Shown here: positions 58,045 through 64,000 of the stretch, piece after piece
Layout: each line of letters begins with the position of its first letter
How positions within the stretch are numbered: the stretch's first letter is position 1
Made by a program: the position numbers and the translations under genes
The notes under the pieces: generated by a model
The model's input: only the letters and a program-made list of their open reading frames with translations
What the model was told of the DNA's origin: nothing
Database searches by the model: none
Origin: JALZEG01 sp035942255
GTDB taxonomy: Bacteria > Actinomycetota > CADDZG01 > WHSQ01
Assembly: GCA_035942255.1 (NCBI GenBank)
Contig: DASZDG010000103.1
Coordinates: 26,937 to 90,936 of the forward strand
Length of the DNA stretch: 64,000 bases
Reading direction: 5' to 3'

Positions 58045-59154
58045 ATGCCCGATTCTTTGCGTCGGTCGGCTGCGTTTGTGGTGGCTGTGGCGCTCGTGAT
58101 CTTGGGCGCGCCTTTGCGGCCCCTGGAGGCTAAGGCGTGTCTTCATCCGGCCTCTGCTTATGAGGGGGGCAGCGCGACGCAGGGACGCGATCCGTTCTTC
58201 GACGAGCAATGGGGCTTGGAGCGGATCAAGGCACCGGAGGCCTGGAAGCAGGGGGCAACGGGCAAGGGCGCCGTCATCGCGATCCTGGACTCCGGGATCG
58301 ACCTCAGTCACCCCGATCTTCGTGACCGCCTCGTGCGCGGTGTCGATCTCGCAAGTGGTTCCGATTGCCCGGGTCCGCACGACGAAGGCGGTCACGGGAC
58401 CTCAGTCGCGGGCGTGGCCGCAGCGACGGCCGGCAACGGGATCGGCATTAGTGGAGTGGCGCCTGAAGCTCGTCTCATGCCTGTGCGGACATCGAGCGGG
58501 CGGGAAGCAGTCGACGGGCCCGACGACATAACCGCGATCAATCGCGTCTTCGCCAAGGGCATCAGGTGGGCCGCCGATCACGGGGCTGATGTCATCAACA
58601 TCAGTTACTCCCTGTGGCTGGTGACGAAATATCCGGTAGAAGACGATGGGATCGAGGCGGCGCTCGCTTATGCCTGGCGAAAAGGCAGCGTGGTGGTAGC
58701 CGCGGCTGGAAACAATATGTTGCTTCCGATCTGCGACTATCCGGCTAACGACGCGCATGTTGTTTGCGTCGGCTCGACCGATGAGCTCGGCCTTCCGACC
58801 TATTACTCGAATCAGCCTCATAACTCCAGTTCCAGGGTTGGCCTGCGGGCGCCGGGGGGCCGCGGGATTCCCGGCTGTACTGATCGCACCGAGGTCTGGG
58901 CCACCAGCCTGCCGCGCGATTGCGATGGCGGCCTCTCGGGCTACGTCGCTACGAATGGGACTTCGTTGGCGAGCCCACATGTGGCGGGAGTCGCGGCGCT
59001 GCTCGCCGGAGCAGGCCTGACGAACCAGGAGATAGTGGATTGCCTTATGGCCACCGCGCTGAACCCGCTCACGGGGCAGCGCGGCCAATTCGATCCCGTT
59101 TACGGGCATGGAGAAGTCGATGCCGCAGCCGCTGTCAGCACCTGCGTTCGATGA
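58045..59154 (+). CDS. Secreted subtilisin-family serine protease (S8)
   Basis: 369 aa. Signal peptide (SAAFVVAVALVILGAPLRPLEAKA), a very short pro-region, then the S8 domain: Asp in IAILDSGIDLSHPDL, His in GGHGTSVAGVAAATAGN, oxyanion Asn in VVAAAGNNM and Ser in NGTSLASPHVAGVAALL. Complete triad. The pro-region is too short for a typical inhibitor domain. No C-terminal anchor. Confidence 0.93.
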   Translation: MPDSLRRSAAFVVAVALVILGAPLRPLEAKACLHPASAYEGGSATQGRDPFFDEQWGLERIKAPEAWKQGATGKGAVIAILDSGIDLSHPDLRDRLVRGVDLASGSDCPGPHDEGGHGTSVAGVAAATAGNGIGISGVAPEARLMPVRTSSGREAVDGPDDITAINRVFAKGIRWAADHGADVINISYSLWLVTKYPVEDDGIEAALAYAWRKGSVVVAAAGNNMLLPICDYPANDAHVVCVGSTDELGLPTYYSNQPHNSSSRVGLRAPGGRGIPGCTDRTEVWATSLPRDCDGGLSGYVATNGTSLASPHVAGVAALLAGAGLTNQEIVDCLMATALNPLTGQRGQFDPVYGHGEVDAAAAVSTCVR

Positions 59155-59795
59155 CGGTATGGGTCGTACGGGTGAACCAAGTCCGATCCGCGTGAGGGAG
59201 AAGGAGCCACTAGACGCGGCTACCTATGTCCTTGTGGTCGACGATCGAGGTAAGTATTGACGTTGGGCCGGGGGCAAGGCTGCACGTTTTGCGGTCCGCG
59301 ACCTCGAGGCCTCGACCGCGACCGCTCGGCCAGTTTGGGCCTTGTCAGGTTGTTCCGGACGGCTTGACCAAGCAGCCGTAGTCGGGGGGCGCGACGCCGT
59401 AACTGCCGAGGGATGGTTGTCACGACCCCCTTGCCTGTGCCGAGCCTGGACAGCCGCCGATCTGTCGGAACCAGTAGGTAATTCGGTGAACTTCCCCATC
59501 CCCCTGGAAGGAGTTTTCGCATTCGGGTTAAGGTCTGTGGGAGCTGGAGTCATGGACACGGACACAGGGCGGAGTAGTCGGGTCGTCGGAAGCGATCCCT
59601 TCAGCTTTTGCAGATAAATCAGACATTTAGTCAAGCAGGTCTTGTCGCGGTTTCTCCACATGACAGGTCCGGCCAAAACGGTCGAAGGCAGCAATTCCCT
59701 TCGAACCGCCAAGGGGCCGGGCGGTTGCACGCCGTCGCTCGTCGGTGAGCCGGCGGCTGCATCCGCAGGGGTTCAACGGTTGCAAGGAGTCGAGC
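59155..59795. other. Intergenic region upstream of the NRPS gene
   Basis: 641 bases lacking a recognisable gene; short open frames on both strands show no family features. Base composition is somewhat lower in GC than the surroundings around 59500-59640 (GCAGATAAATCAGACATTTAG), a likely place for the NRPS promoter. Confidence 0.5.
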
Positions 59796-62700
59796 GTGCA
59801 CTCTGGTGGGGCGGACACCTGGCGCGGAGCGCGCAGTCGCTCTATTGCCGAGATGCTGGCATGGAGGCTGCGCGAGTGCGCGTCTAGCGCCGCCCTTCAC
59901 GACGACCATGGAGCCGCCGTCGATTCCCGCAGGCTGTTCGAGGGGGCCGCGGCCGTAAGTAGCTTCCTCATCGAGGCCGGTGTCCCTTCCGGCGGTCGTG
60001 TCGGTTTGGCGACGTCGAATGGACTTCCGCTTGCGACTGCCCTCCTTGGTGTCATGAGCTTTGCCGAGGCCGCCCCTCTGGATCCGGCGTCTTCAGAGGA
60101 GGAGGTGGACCGCTGGCTGGATCTGCTCCGGCCCAGCGTCGTCCTGTTGTCGTCCGGTATGCAGCGCATCGAGAAGATCGCGCTCGGCCGCGGCGTCAAG
60201 GCGGTGTTTCTCGAGGAAGTTGCCGCGGCATCGCGGGATCGCCCGAGTCCCTCGGCTCCGGCCCCCCTCGGGGATCCGGACGCATATCCACACCCCGACA
60301 ACGTCGCGCTCGTGCTGACGACGTCCGGAACCACAGGCGACCCGAAGCTGGTGCCGCTGACGCATCAGAACCTTCTCGTCGCGGCGTACCAGGTCGCGGC
60401 AACGCTCGAGCTTGATGGGTCCGATCGGTGTCTGAACGTCATGCCTCTGATCCACACGCATGGCTTGGTCGCCGGCCTCCTCGCGCCTCTCGTGTCGGGC
60501 GGCAGTGCGATATGCACCCCCACGTCCGACCCCTACTTGATGCGCTTGTGCCTCGACAGGCAGGCGCCGACCTGGTACACGGCTGTCCCCACCGTTCACA
60601 AGAACCTGCTGCAGCACTTGCACGCGTCCCCAACGCCTCCTGCACATCAGCTGCGACTCATACGATCGATCTCCGCGCCGCTGCCTGTGCACGTGCTCGA
60701 GGAACTCGAAACGGTGTTCGGAGTACCCGTAGTCGAGGGCTACGCGTTGACCGAAGCGCCCGGTGAGGTCACGAGCAACTCGCCGGCCCGAGCGGCGCGA
60801 AGAGCCGGAACCGTAGGGCGTCCCACCTTATGTGAGGTTCGGGTCCTTCGTGACGGTGGCCGCTCGGCCGCGCCCATGGAGCGTGGCGAAGTCGTGATCC
60901 GGGGGCCCAACGTCATCACCAACTACGTCGGCTCGAGCCACGGCGAGGAGACCTTCTTCGAAGGGGACTGGTTCAGGACGGGCGACGAAGGCTTTGTCGA
61001 CGATGACGGTTATCTGACGATAACCGGGCGGCTCAAGGAACAGATCAACCGGGGGGGCGAGAAGGTCAGCCCTCGCGAGGTCGACGACGTTCTCATTCAA
61101 CTCCCCGGGGTGGCGGCAGCCGCGACCTTCCCCGTGCCCCACCCAATCCTGGGCGAAGATGTTGCTGCCGCTGTCGTACGGGATCCAGGCGCCCGTCTCA
61201 GCGCGCAAGACGTCCGAGAATTCGTGGCTTCTCGGATCAGTTGGTACAAGGTCCCGAAGGCGATCCACTTCGTCGAATCTCTTCCAGTCACCGCGACCGG
61301 CAAGGTCCGTCGTTCCGAGCTCCCACACCTCGTCGATTCGACAGCGCCTCGCGGGACTCGGGCTGGTGCCGCGGGCGAAGGCGGTGCACTCGAGATCGTG
61401 CTGAAGGCTCTGTGGGGCTCGGTGCTCGAGACGCCTGAGTTCGATATCGACGACAGCTTCTTGGGTCTGGGCGGCGACTCCTTGCGCGCCGCCAGGCTCG
61501 TGGCTTCGATCAACGGAGCGCTCGGCGTCGAGCTCCCGTTCACGGCGCTGTTCCGGGAGTGCTCAACCATTCGTCAACTCGCGGAGACGATCGAGCGCGA
61601 ACGGGCGGCCCCCGGGATTGACGGCAAATCGATTCAGCGTGTTGCTCGTGAGGGCGACGAGCTGGAGCTTTCGTTTGCCCAGCAGCGGCTGTGGTTTCTA
61701 GACCAGCTCGAGCCCGGGGGCGCCGAATACAAGCTCGTCCGAAGCTATCGCCTCAAAGGGACCCTCGACCGCGCCGCCCTGCAGCAGTCGCTGAGCGAGA
61801 TCGTGGCCCGCCACGAGGCGCTGCGCACCACCTTCGTCACCGTCGACGACCGCCCCGTGCAGGTGGTCTCGCCTCCGGCCCCCGTCGCGCTAGAGCTCGT
61901 CGATCTCGGTGAGCTGGCCGACAAGGAGCGCCTGGAAGCCGCACGCCGGCTTGCGTCTGAGGAGTCCCAGCGCCCCTTCGAGCTCGACCGGGGCCCGCTC
62001 CTGCGAGTCACGCTGCTGCGCCTAGACGACGACGACCACGTGCTCGTGCTGGTGATGCACCACATCGTCTCCGACGGCTGGTCCATGGGCGTCTTCACCC
62101 GCGAGCTGACTGCGCTGTACGAGGCGTTCTCGCAGGGCCGCCCCTCACCGCTTGAGCCCCTTGCCATCCACTACCCGGACTACGCCCTGTGGCAGCGGCG
62201 CTATCTCGCAGGCGAGACCCTCGAGGCCCAGCTGTCGTATTGGAAAGACAAGCTGAAGGGCCTCCCCCCGGTGCTGGAGCTTCCCACCGACCACCCCCGC
62301 CCCGCGGTCAAGACCTCGCGCGGGGCGACCGTCGCTTTCGAGCTCGACCCCGATCTGCTGGCGCGTCTCAAAGAGCTGTCCCGGGGCCACGACGCGACTC
62401 TGTTCATGACGCTGCTGGCGGCGTTCCAGACGCTTCTGTCCCGCTACAGCGGACGCGACGACATCGCAGTGGGCACGCCGGCCGCGGGACGCACCCGCTC
62501 GGAGATCGAGCCCCTCATCGGCTTCTTCGTCAACACGCTCGTCATGCGCGGCGACCTCTCGGGCGACCCGTCGTTCAGTGAGCTCTTAAAGCGCGTGCGC
62601 GACACCGCGCTCGGTGCCTACGCGCATCAGGACGTCCCCTTCGAGAAGCTCGTCGACGAGCTCCAGCCCGAGCGCGACCTCAGCCACACGCCGCTGTTCC

Positions 62701-64000
62701 AGGTCATGTTCGCCCTGCAGCGCCTGCAGGGCCAAGACGCACTGCGCCTGAGCGGGCTCGACCTCGAGCCCTTCAACACCGCGGATGCGACTGCGAAGTT
62801 CGACCTCACGCTGGAGCTCGTTGAAAGCGACGATGCCGTCGGCGGGCGCATCGAATACAACGCCGACCTCTTCGAGCCAGACACCATCGCCCGCATGGCG
62901 GGCCACCTCGCCAATCTCTTGAAGGCGATCGCGGCCACCCCCGAGGCCCCTCTGTCACAGCTCGACATGCTCGACGACGACGAGCGCCGCCTCGTGCTGG
63001 TCGACTGGAACGACACCGCCACCGACTACCCCAGCGACCGCACCATCCACGAGCTCTTCGAGGCCCAGGCGGCTCGCGCCCCCGAGGCGACCGCGCTGGT
63101 GAGCGGCGACGACACCCTCACCTACGGCGAGCTCAACGCACGCGCCAACCAGCTTGCCCACCACCTCCGCTCCCTGGGCGTGGGGCCCGACACCCTGGTG
63201 GGCATCTGCGTGGAGCGCAGCGCGCGCATGGTGGTGGGCCTCCTCGGCATTCTCAAAGCCGGCGGTGCCTACGTCCCGCTCGACCCCGACTACCCGCCCG
63301 AGCGCCTCGCCTTCATGCTGCAAGACTCAGCGGCCCCGGTGCTGGTGACCGAGCACGACCTCACCGAGTCGCTGTCCGACACCGACGCCGAGATCGTGTG
63401 CCTCGACTCCCGGTGGGACGCCATCGCAGCCCATCCCACAAGCGACCCCGAACCGCTGGCAGGACCCCAAGACCTCGCCTACGTCATCTACACCTCGGGA
63501 TCGACCGGCAGGCCCAAGGGCGTCATGGTCGAGCACCAGGGCGTGGTCAACCGCCTCGTGTGGATGCAGCGCGCCTACGACATCCACGAGCGCGACGGCG
63601 TCGTCCAAAAGACGCCGTTCAGCTTCGACGTCTCGGTGTGGGAGTTCTTCTGGCCCCTGCTGGTGGGAGCGCGCCTCGTAGTCGCGCGCCCCGGCGGCCA
63701 TCGCGACCCCGCCTACCTGTCGGAGCTGATGGCGCGCCACAACGTCACCATCGCCCACTTCGTGCCCTCGATGCTGCGGGCCTTCGTGGATCAGGCGCAA
63801 CTCCCCGCGACGCTAAAGAAGGTCATCTGCAGCGGCGAAGAGCTGACCCCGGACCTCGCCCTCGAGGTGCTCAGATCCTCGTCGGCCGAGCTCCACAACC
63901 TCTACGGCCCCACCGAAGCCTCGATCGACGTCACCGCGTGGCCGTGCTCGGAGCAGTGGAGCGAGGACTTCATCCCCATCGGGCGCCCCATCGCCAACAC
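59796..64000 (+). CDS. Non-ribosomal peptide synthetase, acyl-ligase loading module plus C-A, 3' end outside window
   Basis: GTG 59796 with AAGGAG 6 bases upstream; open to the window end, 1401 codons visible. Domain order: (1) acyl-CoA-synthetase-like ligase, residues about 1-520 (LTTSGTTGDPKLVPLTH, GYALTE, GDWFRTGDEGFVDDDGYLTITGRLKEQINRGGEKVSP, TATGKVRR); (2) carrier domain with LGGDSLRAARL near 558; (3) condensation domain, about 600-1040, HHIVSDGW at 755; (4) adenylation domain from about 1060 with YTSGSTGRPKGVM near 1232. Residues at the specificity positions read D-V-W-H-I-S-L-I-D, matching the serine code. Product: probably an acylated peptide starting acyl-Ser. Confidence 0.92.
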   Translation, partial: MHSGGADTWRGARSRSIAEMLAWRLRECASSAALHDDHGAAVDSRRLFEGAAAVSSFLIEAGVPSGGRVGLATSNGLPLATALLGVMSFAEAAPLDPASSEEEVDRWLDLLRPSVVLLSSGMQRIEKIALGRGVKAVFLEEVAAASRDRPSPSAPAPLGDPDAYPHPDNVALVLTTSGTTGDPKLVPLTHQNLLVAAYQVAATLELDGSDRCLNVMPLIHTHGLVAGLLAPLVSGGSAICTPTSDPYLMRLCLDRQAPTWYTAVPTVHKNLLQHLHASPTPPAHQLRLIRSISAPLPVHVLEELETVFGVPVVEGYALTEAPGEVTSNSPARAARRAGTVGRPTLCEVRVLRDGGRSAAPMERGEVVIRGPNVITNYVGSSHGEETFFEGDWFRTGDEGFVDDDGYLTITGRLKEQINRGGEKVSPREVDDVLIQLPGVAAAATFPVPHPILGEDVAAAVVRDPGARLSAQDVREFVASRISWYKVPKAIHFVESLPVTATGKVRRSELPHLVDSTAPRGTRAGAAGEGGALEIVLKALWGSVLETPEFDIDDSFLGLGGDSLRAARLVASINGALGVELPFTALFRECSTIRQLAETIERERAAPGIDGKSIQRVAREGDELELSFAQQRLWFLDQLEPGGAEYKLVRSYRLKGTLDRAALQQSLSEIVARHEALRTTFVTVDDRPVQVVSPPAPVALELVDLGELADKERLEAARRLASEESQRPFELDRGPLLRVTLLRLDDDDHVLVLVMHHIVSDGWSMGVFTRELTALYEAFSQGRPSPLEPLAIHYPDYALWQRRYLAGETLEAQLSYWKDKLKGLPPVLELPTDHPRPAVKTSRGATVAFELDPDLLARLKELSRGHDATLFMTLLAAFQTLLSRYSGRDDIAVGTPAAGRTRSEIEPLIGFFVNTLVMRGDLSGDPSFSELLKRVRDTALGAYAHQDVPFEKLVDELQPERDLSHTPLFQVMFALQRLQGQDALRLSGLDLEPFNTADATAKFDLTLELVESDDAVGGRIEYNADLFEPDTIARMAGHLANLLKAIAATPEAPLSQLDMLDDDERRLVLVDWNDTATDYPSDRTIHELFEAQAARAPEATALVSGDDTLTYGELNARANQLAHHLRSLGVGPDTLVGICVERSARMVVGLLGILKAGGAYVPLDPDYPPERLAFMLQDSAAPVLVTEHDLTESLSDTDAEIVCLDSRWDAIAAHPTSDPEPLAGPQDLAYVIYTSGSTGRPKGVMVEHQGVVNRLVWMQRAYDIHERDGVVQKTPFSFDVSVWEFFWPLLVGARLVVARPGGHRDPAYLSELMARHNVTIAHFVPSMLRAFVDQAQLPATLKKVICSGEELTPDLALEVLRSSSAELHNLYGPTEASIDVTAWPCSEQWSEDFIPIGRPIAN

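Noticed and set aside
59342..59617. 91-codon frame before the NRPS
   Set aside because: No ribosome site, no recognisable domain and ordinary intergenic composition.

Overview
The window is a high-GC segment from a bacterium that looks like a member of the Actinomycetota, probably a deep or little-studied lineage. The evidence is the gene order rodZ-rimO-pgsA-cinA-thpR, then recA-recX-rny-miaB-miaA-hflX-lexA-nrdJ-nrdR-dut. Also consistent are LexA boxes of the GAAC-N4-GTTC type, promoters of the RecA-NDp/PafBC type, a Streptomyces-like gas-vesicle gene set, and many GTG starts in GTGA/ATGA stop-start overlaps. The lineage is inferred; no 16S gene is present. Both ends of the window cut genes: a RodZ-like gene on the left and an NRPS gene on the right.

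Positions 1-29,400 are mostly chromosomal backbone. 1-4390 is a housekeeping operon (cell shape, S12 methylthiolation, phospholipid synthesis, NMN deamidase, RNA 2H phosphoesterase). 4441-8324 is a CopC-like/membrane-protein cluster ending in a frameshifted methyltransferase. 8340-24,536 holds DNA repair, tRNA modification and deoxynucleotide genes. It contains two linked regulons: SOS (recA, lexA and a divergent LysM gene resembling YneA/ChiZ) and NrdR (paired boxes before nrdJ, with nrdR encoded downstream). 24,540-28,993 is a leftward gas-vesicle operon: gvpA, a DUF378 gene, a second gvpA, then F, G, O, J, L, S, K and a small Rho_N/SAP-like gene.

Positions 29,382-48,661 form a genomic island. 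An intact tRNA-Gly(GCC) stands at its left edge, and an exact 47-bp copy of that tRNA's 3' part (29,412-29,458) recurs at 48,615-48,661. The island carries an apparently undescribed biosynthetic cluster. It encodes a 25-residue repetitive peptide with a strong promoter and Shine-Dalgarno site, co-directional with a methyltransferase, a nitroreductase-like oxidase and a YcaO cyclodehydratase fused to an E1/ocin-ThiF-like partner. Around these lie a lone peptidyl carrier protein, an AMP ligase, a type II thioesterase, a P450, a branched-chain-type aminotransferase, an FMN hydroxyacid oxidase, a DapA-family aldolase, an M20 amidohydrolase, an ATP-grasp ligase, a GNAT/FemAB-like acyltransferase and an MFS exporter. 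The most economical reading is an azol(in)e-type RiPP joined to an unusual, carrier-tethered building block.

Sequence just right of the right repeat resembles sequence just right of the left repeat, so the region from 48,662 onward may be a second, older island in tandem. It encodes secreted or extracellular proteins (metallopeptidase, beta-propeller/PKD/endonuclease-phosphatase fusion, FG-GAP protein, subtilisin), a DUF429 protein, a probably frameshifted alkyltransferase-like gene, and the start of an NRPS with an acyl-CoA-synthetase-like loading module. Its second adenylation domain carries residues matching the published serine code.
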